Source of the DNA: Nemertoderma westbladi
Taxonomy: Eukaryota > Xenacoelomorpha > Nemertodermatida > Nemertodermatidae
Reading direction: 5' to 3'
DNA length: 64,000 bases
NCBI GenBank assembly: GCA_032718475.1
Contig: JAUCBJ010000603.1
Location: forward strand, 1 to 64,000
The position numbers were made by a program, and so were the translations under genes. The notes under the pieces were generated by a model. The model worked only from the letters and a program-made list of their open reading frames with translations, was not told where the DNA came from and ran no database searches. Within the stretch, counting starts at the first letter, position 1. Each line of letters starts with the position of its first letter. This document shows positions 44,248 to 53,995 of the stretch, piece after piece.

Positions 44248-44504
44248 CTCCCCCTCATGCTATCTTCCCGGTGAGAAGATAGCATCAACCTCTAGTGCGC
44301 TTCAATTCCGCTGGAACCTGATCTACTATCAGGTGTGGGGTGGAGTTATTTTCTTTTCAGAGCCGGCTTTCCAGGCCGCTCCCTATGGGTGTGATGTCGC
44401 TACCCCCTCTTGGTGCAATTTCGTCTACCTTGCACCAAGACATCTGACGTCCCGTGTTGGGCTGATTGTGGGTTTCTGTCACACAATTTTTGTTTCCCCA
44501 ACAC
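44000..44504 (-). other. Chain of strong hairpins at the 3' end of element C RNA
   Basis: Successive inverted repeats with perfect stems: 44024-44030/44035-44041 (CTCCCAC, 7 bp), 44116-44120/44128-44132 (G5/C5), 44150-44161/44163-44174 (CGAGGTTGATTG, 12 bp), 44225-44231/44238-44244 (TAGCGGA, 7 bp), 44257-44267/44275-44285 (ATGCTATCTTC, 11 bp), 44316-44322/44328-44334 (ACCTGAT, 7 bp), 44409-44418/44430-44439 (CTTGGTGCAA, 10 bp), and 44454-44461/44497-44504 (GTGTTGGG, 8 bp, with a 6-bp inner stem). The C5 tract can instead pair with G5 at 44140-44144. The part inside the LTR recurs in the 5' LTR. In the element's RNA this is the 3' UTR plus U3. Confidence 0.85.
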
Positions 44505-44951
44505 TCCCTCCACTCTAACTCCACACTAACTAACTCTAACTTCTCCCCCACTCTAGCTCTCGGACCTTCTTCTCCCTCACTCTACCTCTCACTCCTCCCC
44601 CCCACACACTTGAATTGCACTCGCACTCTCTCCGCGCGTTCTATACTCGACCTTCACCCCCAACGCTCTCGCTCCTGACGGGCCTCACCCTCCCTTCCTG
44701 TGCCGTCGCACTCAAGAAGTGTGAAGTCGTCTAGTGTCCTGTTCCGCCATAGTCAATTGGTTCCCAGTCCCAGTAGATAATTGGAAAAGGTTATATGACT
44801 ATAGTACTTACTTTGATTATATTTGCTTATTTGACTATACTAATGATTATTACATACGTACATACTAATTGCACTTTTAATCAATTAAATTTTTGCACTT
44901 AGGAGTTCGTACTTCTCACGTGGTGCCTTCCAGGCATCCCACATCCAAGTT

Positions 44952-45722
44952 CTAGTTCGTCCCACCTGACTTTGGGAACCATCTCAACTCCTTCCCCCTG
45001 TCGTCCTCCTCCCTCGGTCGTTTCCTGGCCGCTGCCGCTCCCTTGGCCTTATCCCTATTTAAGTTTCTGACCCTCGCTGTTACCTCTCTACTTATTCCCG
45101 TCATCGACTCCTTGGGTGCTGGTGTTATCAGCTCCCGGTATCGCTTCGTGGGTTGCCCCATCGAATGGCCCTGTTGTCTCCCCCTAGTGGCATCCCATAG
45201 GATCACCTTCATCGCCCGCGGCACATGCACTGCCAAGAAATCTCTGAACTCTCCTCGGTTCTGTGGTGTCCACCTGTCCAAATACCTCTGCGTATTTATC
45301 ACCCCGGCATACGACGCCGCCGTTGACACATCCTGCTAGGTAAACGGAAGTCTCCGTCTAATAATCTCCAGGTGGGCCTCCTGGTTGACACCAAAGAAGC
45401 CCCACCGGAACTCCTGGGCCCCCACACGCCGCCGCGTCATGGCACCGACATCGGCCCATTCCTCGAAGATCCTAAACCTCTCCCCGTCGTCCATCCAGTC
45501 GCACTGGCATCCACAGTGCCCCCGGAAGTCGCACTTAGAACACCGGTTGTGCAACCGTGGACACGCCCCCATTCTGTGGCTTGACTCGCGGCGGCAGTAG
45601 AGACAACTAGTCCCTTTCTGGAATCGGTACAAACAGCTCCTTTCCTGGTGAGTTTGCCTCCCGCAGTAATCGCAGCCGAGCACCAATGTCTCCCGCCCCA
45701 CGTCGTCTTTCGTCCCAAGCAA
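44952..45722 (-). CDS. 3' zinc-knuckle ORF of element C, one in-frame TAG
   Basis: Two frames in the same phase (45722-45336 and 45335-44952) are separated only by a TAG at 45338-45336, followed by CAG. The first has three zinc knuckles: CDYCGRQTHQERSC, CLYCRRESSHRMGAC (then P) and CSKCDFRGHCGCQC. The last two match the knuckle pair of element A's 3' ORF in spacing and in the CxYCR...SH...CP...C..C...GH pattern. The second half (after the TAG) is basic and ends with an R/K-rich tail, as in A. No ATG begins the frame. It probably continues from the exonuclease-like frame upstream through one or more frame changes between 45723 and 46270. RNA binding is inferred from the knuckles only. Confidence 0.65.
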
Positions 45723-45823
45723 TCTCCTCGGTCCGTGGAGTCACTGGTAAGCGAACTTTTGGACGTTAGCATCCCTGTCCACGTCTATCTCCTCGCCCCT
45801 CCCGGGCATCGTCTCTCCGAATA

Positions 45824-46060
45824 CTACTCGTGGTGCCGTTCCTGGTTGCTCGCCCAACCTGATGGTGCTCCCCGCAAAATCCATCGCCGGCTCCTCATGC
45901 ACCCAGCCCGCTTGCCGGATCTATCCCAGAAGGCTCTCGCCCCACTGGCCATCACCACCCTCCCGCCACCCCAGTCCGTGTCCGAGTGGCCGATCCTCCC
46001 GATGGGCGGCATCTCTCCGAACTTGTCGTCATCCTCGTCCTCCTCTGGGAGTGGTTCCAA
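45824..46060 (-). CDS. Acidic linker segment of element C's 3' ORF region (uncertain)
   Basis: A 78-codon frame in the same phase as the exonuclease-like frame, starting with a strongly acidic run (PLPEEDEDDDKFGEMPP). It lies between the nuclease-like and zinc-knuckle frames and may be part of a single long 3' protein whose frame has been broken. The overlapping plus-strand Pro/Ser-rich frames are shadows. Confidence 0.35.
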   Translation of the reverse strand: MEPLPEEDEDDDKFGEMPPIGRIGHSDTDWGGGRVVMASGARAFWDRSGKRAGCMRSRRWILRGAPSGWASNQERHHE

Positions 46061-46270
46061 TCCTGGTATCCCGGTGGATCCACTGTGTCCCTTCCCACCT
46101 TGGCTCTCACCCGTGATCTTCCATCCTTCCAGCTCCCCCGGTCTCCTCTGCGCGAAATCGCCCTCTGCGCCCGCTGGTATGGGTGTCGCCTACAATCCCG
46201 ACTGTTTCGGTGACCCTACCGTCCACCCCAACTCTCGCCCTAGAGACTCGCCCGAACTCCCTGATGATGT

Positions 46271-47560
46271 TCAACGAAGTTCATCTAAGGCCGCCTGTTC
46301 CTCGAACCCGTAGATCTCTGCTCTGGCCGCCTCCTCCCTTTCTTCTGCCTCTCTCCTTTCTTGTCTAGCGATTTCTTCCAATCGCTTCGCTTCTCGTCTA
46401 TCCACCTCTAGCTGCTCCCACCTCTGATATGGCGTATCCACATCCCTGTCTACTAGATGTCGGCAGTTATAATACACCGACTCGCCCTTCAGCCCCGGGT
46501 GGTCTACCAGACCCTCGAAAGCCACTCTGAAGGCTCTTCTGTAGTTCAGGGGTGATCCCGATAGCAAGAATGCTGTTGGTTCTCTCTCGATAACCACGGT
46601 GATGAATAGGTTTAGCAAACCTATCATTATCCAGTCCTCCTGCAGGATATATCGCTTCTTATATACCTTTATTGCTCCTCTCCGGAATTGATACACCTCT
46701 TGCTTCCCCGGCCTTGCTTCCCACTTCAGCAAGTTTGCCAACTCCGCTCCGTACTCCTCCCTGAATTTACCCCAGTCCATTGGTTTGTGGCATATGAGCC
46801 CCATTAGCTGGCCCATTGCCACCGCTCCACAATGGCCGGCATTCTCCACTAGTCCCAACCCGTCTGGCGCTGTCATAGCCATGTAGACCATTTGCGTATC
46901 CAGGAGGTTGGAGGTCTCCGGAGCGATGATCCTCTCCGCATTGTCGCGGATCGCCGATCCCACCTTTATCGTCGACTTCTCCCTTACTAGACTCTGCACC
47001 GCTTTTGGCAGCCGGTTCAATTTTGGCCCGTTCTTCTTCCCATACGTTCCTAGGTCGAATAGGAATATATCCCCATTTGGCGCGGCCAAATGCAGGAGTA
47101 TGGTTCTGGCCGACCCCGCCGACCCTCTTCTCGAACCTTCCTCGTCTTCCACGGTCCCTTCATCGTCTAGGACCATGTACCCTCCCCTGCTGACGGACTC
47201 TACGAACCTCTTCCAATCCTTTCTCGGTGGCTCCTTTGCATACTTCGGTATCCCGAACTTCGCCTCGTCTCCTTTCACCATGTAGTGGAAATGCTCGAAG
47301 ATTGCATTGTCTAGCAACGGTGTCCCGTAGGTCCCGAGAGGTCGCTGTTTGTGCACCTCCCTGAAATGGTCCTGCAGCGCTCGCGCTTTGTGACCCCTCT
47401 CTAACCGCTCGTAGTATCCCCTCGTCTTCTCTTCCGGATGCCTCTCGGTGAAGTCCACCAGTATCTCCTTTCCTCCTAACTCCGCCTTTCTCTTTCTGAC
47501 CAGTCTCTCCGCCATCTCGAACTCTCCCGATCGCTCACCTATAAGGTGGGGCCTTGCCAA
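46271..47560 (-). CDS. DEDD-type 3'-5' exonuclease-like ORF in env position of element C
   Basis: 430 codons if read from the TTG at 47560; the first ATG is at 47515. The middle part fits the RNase D/WRN-type exonuclease fold: D-x-E in YMVLDDEGT (about residue 130), a strand pair in ILLHLAAPNGDIFLFDLG, the ExoII-like KVGSAIRDNAERI (about 199) and LLDTQMVY (about 221). A C-terminal helix block with LQEDWIMIGLLNLF could supply the last acidic residue. The C-terminus is a charged Glu/Arg coiled coil. A splice-acceptor-like TGCCTTGGCAAG lies at the frame's start, so expression from a spliced message is possible. The frame ends at a TGA; further frames (45824-46060, 44952-45722) follow. No signal peptide or membrane anchor is seen. 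The fold call is by motif only; I am moderately confident. Confidence 0.55.
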   Translation of the reverse strand: MARPHLIGERSGEFEMAERLVRKRKAELGGKEILVDFTERHPEEKTRGYYERLERGHKARALQDHFREVHKQRPLGTYGTPLLDNAIFEHFHYMVKGDEAKFGIPKYAKEPPRKDWKRFVESVSRGGYMVLDDEGTVEDEEGSRRGSAGSARTILLHLAAPNGDIFLFDLGTYGKKNGPKLNRLPKAVQSLVREKSTIKVGSAIRDNAERIIAPETSNLLDTQMVYMAMTAPDGLGLVENAGHCGAVAMGQLMGLICHKPMDWGKFREEYGAELANLLKWEARPGKQEVYQFRRGAIKVYKKRYILQEDWIMIGLLNLFITVVIEREPTAFLLSGSPLNYRRAFRVAFEGLVDHPGLKGESVYYNCRHLVDRDVDTPYQRWEQLEVDRREAKRLEEIARQERREAEEREEAARAEIYGFEEQAALDELR

Positions 47561-48840
47561 GGCACAATATAAATGAGTGATGCAGTTAGGATGGTCTGTG
47601 CAGTTCGATAATGGCCTATCTCACACTATATGTTAGGTTATCGCCTAATTTTCCTACCCTAATTTCCTAAAGTGCCAAATTCTACCAAATTTCGTAATTC
47701 TGTCCGTTACTTAAAATATGTTCTGGAATATTTTTCCCTACTGTTACCATAATTTGTCTAATTTTCTAATTTTATTTATTTTAATATTTAATTTAATCCT
47801 ACTATTGTGCTATCAGTATCTGCCAATGGATTATTCTATTTATAATCCACATTCTGGCCTACTCTGTGGGATGGTGCAGTACAACAGTATGTGTTGCGTG
47901 GCCTACACGATTTATCCAGCTGTACCCACATGCCCCCCTCTCGCTACTCATTACTAACTCTACTAACTTTCCAGCTAATTTCTGCTGACTCTTACTATAT
48001 ACTATATTATACATATCCTCCTACCACTAACTCTTACTGGTAACGGTACTATACGTACCCTCCTACTAACTTCTCTACTAACTCCTACTACCGGTACTAC
48101 GTACCCTCTTACTAACTAGCTCTACAACTAACTCTTACTAACCGGTACTACGTACCCTCTTTCTAACTAGCTCTACAACTAACTCTTACTAACCGGTACT
48201 ACGTACCCTCTTACTAACTAACTAACTCCAACTAACTCTTACTAACTGGTACTACGTACCCTCTTACTAACTTCTAACTCCACTAACTCTTACTAACCGG
48301 TACTACATACCCTCTTACTAACTAACTAACTCCAACTAACGGTACTACGTACCCTCTTACTAACTTCTAACTCCACTAACTCTTACTAACCGGTACTACT
48401 TACCCTCTTACTAACTAACTAACTCCAACTAACGGTACTACGTACCCTCCTACTAACTAACTAACTCCAACTAACGGCACTATGTACCCTCTTACTAACT
48501 TCTAACTCCACTAACTCTTACTAACCGGTACTACGTACCCTCTTACTAACTAACTAACTCCAACTAACGGTACTACGTACCCACTTACTAACTTCTAATT
48601 CTTACTGACTTCTATCTGCCTACTTACTTACTGTGTACTTACTATGTACTACTTTCCTTTCTCTTTCTCTCTTTCTGACTAACTCCAACTAACGGTACTA
48701 CGTACCCTCTTACTAACTTCTAACTCCTATCTTTCCACCTATCCGGTCTTCTACCGATCGGACTCTTCTGTCTTCATCGGAGTAAGTGCCCACAACTCTC
48801 GCCAATCTCCATTGGTTGTTGATGATGGTATCGTCCGTGA
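47561..48840. other. Spacer between pol and 3' ORFs of element C, with minisatellite
   Basis: No credible frame. About 47640-47990 is AT-rich. From about 48000 to 48730 it is made of tandem units of the type TACTAACTAACTCCAACTAA and GGTACTACGTACCCTC, of variable 45-65 bp length, with the palindromic core GTACTACGTAC. The coding sequence of the last part of integrase, shifted in frame, lies at the right edge (about 48740-48840). Confidence 0.75.
48000..48730. repeat. Minisatellite with GGTACTACGTACC cores
   Basis: Around a dozen variable-length units share GGTACTACGTACCCTCTTAC followed by TAACT-rich spacers. It lies between the pol gene and the 3' ORFs of element C. Confidence 0.9.
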
Positions 48841-51800
48841 TCACCCTCTGATCACCAGATCACCCTCTTTCAACTCCCTATTTGTATTTCTCCACTTGCT
48901 CCTCCTATGAAGCGTGGGTAGATATTCCTCGACCCACCTCCTCCAGTACTCCGCGCTTATCGCCTTAGCGACTTTCCAACTCTGTCGGGAGTCTATATTG
49001 TCTGGGTCTACACCCCGCATGTCGATTGTCGCCGGCCTCTCCATTAGAAAGTGACTGGGCGTCAGCACATCTAATGATTCTGGGTCATCATTTTCTGGAT
49101 ATAGCGGTCTGCTATTAATGATACCCTCGCACTTTGCTAGTACCGTCCTTAGTACGTCCTCTGTTACCATGTGGGTGTTCATCAACTTCGTCATCAGACG
49201 TTTGGAACTGCCCACGAGTCTCTCGACGCATCCTAGAGTATGCGGAGCATACGGCGTCCTCCTGTCCCACTTCACCTGTCGTCTTCTCATGGCTGCCCTG
49301 ACTTCCTCCCCTTCCAGGATGTCCAAGGCCTCTGCCATCTTGTTCTCCGCCCCCACAAAGTTGGTTCCGTTATCCGAGTATAATACTGCGATTGTCCCAC
49401 CTTTGCGGTTTCTGAACCTCTCTAGGGCATTGATGAATGCCGATGCGGTTGCGTCTTGGGCGTGTTCTATCCCTACCGCCCGCGTGTTATTACATACGAA
49501 GATAATGCCGTAGCGCTTCTCCGTGTGCCGCATCACCTTAATCTTTATCGGCCCGAACATATCTACACCGCAGTGTGTGAATGGCGGGTCATGCTGTCTT
49601 ACTCTATTGGCCGGTAGTGGCGCCATCTCCTGTATGGCTGGCTCCTTCTTCATCCTCCGGCAGGTCTGGCACTGCCCCACTACCGCCTTTACCTTCTTCC
49701 TTAACTGTTTGACCCAAAAGGTCCTCCGTATCTCCGTGAGGGTTCGGTTGGTGCCCCCATGCAGTATCGACTTGTGGGAGTCCCAGATGATCTGGTGCAC
49801 TATCGGCGATCTATTGGGGATGATGATTGGTTTTGGTGGAATGATGATGCTGTTATTGTTGAGCACCCTGGAGTTCTTTATTAAAATCCCATCGTCATTG
49901 AGTTGTTGCAACAGCGCGATCAGCTCGCTGTCCCGTCGGAGATGCTGTTGTTTACTGATGCGTTCCACCTCATCGCCGTAGTTTTTTCTTTGTTCGTAGT
50001 GGATGACGGCCTTGGCCGCCCCCTCCAGATCGACGTTTGGTTTCTTCTTGATGTCTTGGCCAACCCCCTTTAGGAAGTTCCCGAAGACTCTCCAGTACGC
50101 CACTAACTTCTTGGTCTTGTACCAACTTGAGCTGTAGCTGAGGAGTTTGTCCGTCGGGTTATCGCATAGTTCTTCCAGTTTTGGTTGCACGTCCCTTATC
50201 TCCCTCACCATCTGGCTATATATCTCCTCGCCTTCTGAGTCTCCTCCCTCCTCCTCTAGTGCTACTTCCTCTGAGCCCGGGTCCTCCTTCTTCATCGGTG
50301 GCCAGGCTCTCCTGTCGTTCAGGAATTGTGGCCCGTGCTGCCACAATACTTCCTTCTTCAAGAAAGTGTGGCGTGCCACGCCCCTCGATAACAAGTCCGC
50401 TGGGTTCTCGTCCGTTGGGCAGTAGTGCCACCTTTCCAACTCCGTCATCGCTCTTATTTCGTCCACCCTATTTGCGGCGAATATAGGGTATCTCGTCCTT
50501 TCATTGTGTAGCCAACCAAGCACTACCATGGAGTCCGTCCAGTAGTGTGTTTCCACTATGTTGGGAATGGTATCCATCAGATAGGCTGTGGCTCTTACTC
50601 CTAATCTCGCAGCTGTCAACTCGAGTTTCGGGACTGATGCTGAATCCGGTGGCGTTGACTTCGCTTTGCTGAATGCGAGTCTGGGCTTATGAGCCCCCTC
50701 TTGTTGTACTAGGTAGAGTGCCGCTCCGTATGCCTCCAATGATGCATCGGAGAACATGTGTAGGTCCAGATTCGTCATGTCCCCATCCGGGAAATACACG
50801 CGTGGCATGCTGTATATCCCCATCTGTTCTAAACTCTCTGTCCACTTGCACCACTGCTTGCTGATCTCTTCCGGTACTTCTGTATCCCACTCGTCCTTTA
50901 GTTTGTATACTTTCTTAAGTATCTGTTTCCCCGTGACTAATAATGGGGATGCTAGGCCTAGGGGATCATATATCCTCGCTATGTATGACACATAGCCCCT
51001 CTTTGTGTGGATGTCTGCGCCCTCCTGGCTCAATTGGTACTTCAATTCGTCTGTCTCTCGGTTCCACACGATCCCTAGTGCCTTCTGTTGGGACTCTATC
51101 CTCTTGTTCGCCATGTCCTGTCCCTTGGCTGTCGTGGGATTATCCATGGTCGCTTCTGGCCTCCTGTCCTCTATGGCTTTGATAAATTCTTCCGAACTGG
51201 ATTGGAACTTGGTCAGGTTGAACCCGGATCCTTTTAGGATGTCGCGAACCTCGCGCCCCGTATCCAGTAGTTCTTTAACCGTATTTCCAGACTCCATTCC
51301 GTCATCTACATAGAAGCCGCGTCGAATCATATCGACGGCTTTAGCGCTGTATCTCTCCTCTTTACCCTCTACTGTGTTTCTTACAGCCACAGTCGTCGTG
51401 AATGAGGACGACTTGGCACCCATATTCTGCACCACCATCTTGTACATCGGTATTGTCAACGGTTCCTCGTCGCCGTTGTACCATAGGAAGCGCTGACTGT
51501 CGCTATCCTCTTCCGTTACACGGACTTGGTTGAACATGCCTTCGATGTCGCAAGTGAAGGCGTGCTTCCCGTTTCTGAATCTGAGTAAGACCTCGATCCC
51601 TGAGTAATAGATGTTGGGACCCTCCAACAGATAATCGTTTAGGCATTTGCCGTTGGTTTTAGCCGATGCGTCAACTACCATCCGCAGTTTACCTTTCTTC
51701 GGATCTAGAGCCACGTGAAGTGGCAGGTAATAGGTCCTGTCCGTGTTCGGTTCATCGACCGGTAACTCCACGGCCCATCCTTTCTCAACATACTTCCTAA

Positions 51801-53946
51801 TTGTCTTATGAATGTACTCATTCTTTTCGAGGCTCCGCTTTAGCGTTTGCTTCAACTTACGAAGCCTCGTGAGTACCATTCCTTTATTGTCGGGTAGCGG
51901 TAGCTTCGGTAGTTTCCATACCATCCCTATGGTATACCGCCCCTCATCGCATGTCATCGATTCCTTTACGCTTTGTAAAGCCTGCTTATCCTCCACCGAG
52001 GTTCCGACCTCGGTCTCTTTCAATCCCTCAAAATCTTGTCTAAGCAGTCTCCTGAGCTGCTCCTCCACTCCTTCGTCTTCCATCTCCCGCATAGTTCCTG
52101 CGAACATGCACCCTGATGTCTCCGACATCCTAAACGGTATTTTGCTTCTAATTGGGCCGCTCAGCGTCCACCCAAATGGTGTCAAGATCGCCACCGGGTC
52201 ACACTGCCTGTCTTCGCCGAAGACCGTTTGCATTCTCTCGTGGGCCGTCGGGCAGTCCATTCCTACTATAATGGATACCTTCCTAACGTCCACCTCTGGG
52301 ATTGAGAAGTCGATACAGTCCAGGAATTTATATTGTTCGACCTCGATGTTGGTTGGTCGCCTGGCGTTGATATTTATCGACTCTATCACCTGGATGGGGT
52401 TGATCGTCGTCCCATAATCGCATCCCGGTGCTATCGCTGCTATCCCGCACCATCCAGTCCTCATCTCCAGGACCTCATCTTTGCTGGAGATGGTTGTCAC
52501 TGCCATCCTACTTGGCCTCGTCCTCAATCCTATTTCTTCGGCCACCCAATTCTCGACCAACGTGAAGGCTGCTCCACTGTCGACCAGCATCAGCGTGGTT
52601 ACTGATCGATCGCCTTCCCCAATCACCCGCACTGGTACTACCCCGAGTAGTGCCATTCCTCTCTTCTTTGCTCCTACGGTGCTTGTTGCCATCGTCTGTC
52701 CTCTGGCTTGACCAAACTTAATTGGCGTCTCCTTGCATTGGTTGGCTCGATGTCCACCCGTCACACATCGAGAACAAACTTCGTTCCTCCTCGCATATTC
52801 TGTCTGATCTTCTCTGGGTAGTGCTTGCCAATATCTGCAATTCATCGTCTGATGAAGTGCGTTCGTGTGCAATTGGCACTTATTGTTTGGGTTGTAGCCA
52901 TCCTTGTATAGTGCGCTATGTATCGCACTTGCATTCGTACCTAGGACCCTACTGTTCTTATTACTTGGGTTCGGCCTACCGGGCGTGTTAGGGTTATGTT
53001 TATTTGTGTTGTTATTTTTCCCTTGTCCGCTCCATGGTGCAGCCTTACCCCCGGCTATATGTGGACTAGCAGTCCGCTGCGTCGCTGCGTATGGCAGCGA
53101 TTGTCTGAGCTTTGGCAATGCATTCGCCGTGTTGTGTTCTGGTTTCGGCCTATGGTATTCGGTCTTTGGTCCCTTTCCCAGGCTATCCTCGCTATAGATT
53201 GGGTCTGTTATGAGTTCGGCTTCGTAGTTAAGGAAGCTCGACATTTCTTCTAGACCCGGTTCCGCACCCTTCCTATCTCGAGTGGAGAAAGCGATTTTTC
53301 TCCACTTATTGCGCAGCCAAATCGGTAGTGCCTGCGCTATCGTGGTGATGTTATTAGATGCGTTGAGTTCGTATGGCGCATCCAGCATCTTTAACACGAT
53401 TAGCGCTTTCTCGACTTTATTCGCAAATGTCTTTATGCTAATGGGATTATCCTGTAGGCCACCCGATGTTATACCTCTCAGGGTCTGCCGGATGATCTTG
53501 GCCGGGTGCCCGTACTCCCTGTCTAGTGCCCGCCATGCTGTCGTGAAGCCACCCTCGATGCCCTGGTGCTGCCTCACGATGTCGTATGCTGGGCCTCCTG
53601 TATACACCTGTAAATATTTTAGGCACTCCGCCTGCGTCAAGTTCTTTGTTAATATTTCATTGCTATACATGTGCCGAAACTGCAGGTATTCTTCCGGCCT
53701 ACTTCCATCGAATTTAAATGGTTCTATGGGTGGTAACTCGATCATGGTTTTTAATGCATCGATCAATGTAGCCATTCCCATCGCTTGTGCTTCCAATGGG
53801 TTCGATGGATGTTGTATAGATTCTCCTGTTGGGTGCGGTCCGCCCATCCTATCTGCTGTCTTTCTTTGCGTCGGATATATCATAGGGGGTAGCGGCCCCC
53901 TCCATATTTCGGTGTCGCATGATCTGCTCTCGTCCAGGGGGTTCAA
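48841..53946 (-). CDS. BEL/Pao Pol polyprotein of element C (Gag domain, protease, RT, RNase H, integrase)
   Basis: 1701 codons. The frame opens at a TTG, so it probably continues from the gag frame upstream. Domains in order: DUF1759-type Gag (about 70-200, FKFDGSRPEEYLQF); zinc-knuckle cysteines (about 359-403, including CSRCVTGGHRANQC); DUF1758 aspartic protease (LMLVDSGAAFTLV, about 454); RT with FTCDIEGMFNQV and the catalytic FYVDDG (about 879); Pao-type RNase H (LHMFSDASLEAYG, about 1067, and NPADLLSRG); integrase with zinc domain (CQTCRRMK) and D, D, E in VDMFGP (about 1462), YSDNGTNF (about 1523) and CVERLVGSSKR (about 1574). This is the protease-RT-RNase H-integrase order. The C-terminal tail is cut by a frameshift from an 11-bp duplication near 48841-48860. 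All catalytic residues are present. Confidence 0.93.
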   Translation of the reverse strand: MNPLDESRSCDTEIWRGPLPPMIYPTQRKTADRMGGPHPTGESIQHPSNPLEAQAMGMATLIDALKTMIELPPIEPFKFDGSRPEEYLQFRHMYSNEILTKNLTQAECLKYLQVYTGGPAYDIVRQHQGIEGGFTTAWRALDREYGHPAKIIRQTLRGITSGGLQDNPISIKTFANKVEKALIVLKMLDAPYELNASNNITTIAQALPIWLRNKWRKIAFSTRDRKGAEPGLEEMSSFLNYEAELITDPIYSEDSLGKGPKTEYHRPKPEHNTANALPKLRQSLPYAATQRTASPHIAGGKAAPWSGQGKNNNTNKHNPNTPGRPNPSNKNSRVLGTNASAIHSALYKDGYNPNNKCQLHTNALHQTMNCRYWQALPREDQTEYARRNEVCSRCVTGGHRANQCKETPIKFGQARGQTMATSTVGAKKRGMALLGVVPVRVIGEGDRSVTTLMLVDSGAAFTLVENWVAEEIGLRTRPSRMAVTTISSKDEVLEMRTGWCGIAAIAPGCDYGTTINPIQVIESININARRPTNIEVEQYKFLDCIDFSIPEVDVRKVSIIVGMDCPTAHERMQTVFGEDRQCDPVAILTPFGWTLSGPIRSKIPFRMSETSGCMFAGTMREMEDEGVEEQLRRLLRQDFEGLKETEVGTSVEDKQALQSVKESMTCDEGRYTIGMVWKLPKLPLPDNKGMVLTRLRKLKQTLKRSLEKNEYIHKTIRKYVEKGWAVELPVDEPNTDRTYYLPLHVALDPKKGKLRMVVDASAKTNGKCLNDYLLEGPNIYYSGIEVLLRFRNGKHAFTCDIEGMFNQVRVTEEDSDSQRFLWYNGDEEPLTIPMYKMVVQNMGAKSSSFTTTVAVRNTVEGKEERYSAKAVDMIRRGFYVDDGMESGNTVKELLDTGREVRDILKGSGFNLTKFQSSSEEFIKAIEDRRPEATMDNPTTAKGQDMANKRIESQQKALGIVWNRETDELKYQLSQEGADIHTKRGYVSYIARIYDPLGLASPLLVTGKQILKKVYKLKDEWDTEVPEEISKQWCKWTESLEQMGIYSMPRVYFPDGDMTNLDLHMFSDASLEAYGAALYLVQQEGAHKPRLAFSKAKSTPPDSASVPKLELTAARLGVRATAYLMDTIPNIVETHYWTDSMVVLGWLHNERTRYPIFAANRVDEIRAMTELERWHYCPTDENPADLLSRGVARHTFLKKEVLWQHGPQFLNDRRAWPPMKKEDPGSEEVALEEEGGDSEGEEIYSQMVREIRDVQPKLEELCDNPTDKLLSYSSSWYKTKKLVAYWRVFGNFLKGVGQDIKKKPNVDLEGAAKAVIHYEQRKNYGDEVERISKQQHLRRDSELIALLQQLNDDGILIKNSRVLNNNSIIIPPKPIIIPNRSPIVHQIIWDSHKSILHGGTNRTLTEIRRTFWVKQLRKKVKAVVGQCQTCRRMKKEPAIQEMAPLPANRVRQHDPPFTHCGVDMFGPIKIKVMRHTEKRYGIIFVCNNTRAVGIEHAQDATASAFINALERFRNRKGGTIAVLYSDNGTNFVGAENKMAEALDILEGEEVRAAMRRRQVKWDRRTPYAPHTLGCVERLVGSSKRLMTKLMNTHMVTEDVLRTVLAKCEGIINSRPLYPENDDPESLDVLTPSHFLMERPATIDMRGVDPDNIDSRQSWKVAKAISAEYWRRWVEEYLPTLHRRSKWRNTNRELKEGDLVIRG

Positions 53947-53995
53947 TGTTCTTGTTCCTATTGGAGTATATTGTTGATATTGCGATGGGGGAATG

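Noticed and set aside
44000-44504. Hammerhead or other self-cleaving ribozyme in the hairpin chain
   Set aside because: I looked for the CTGATGA and GAAA core pair and did not find it in suitable spacing.
49118-53977. Many plus-strand frames of 60-231 codons opposite element C's pol
   Set aside because: All are antisense shadows of the 1701-codon pol frame.
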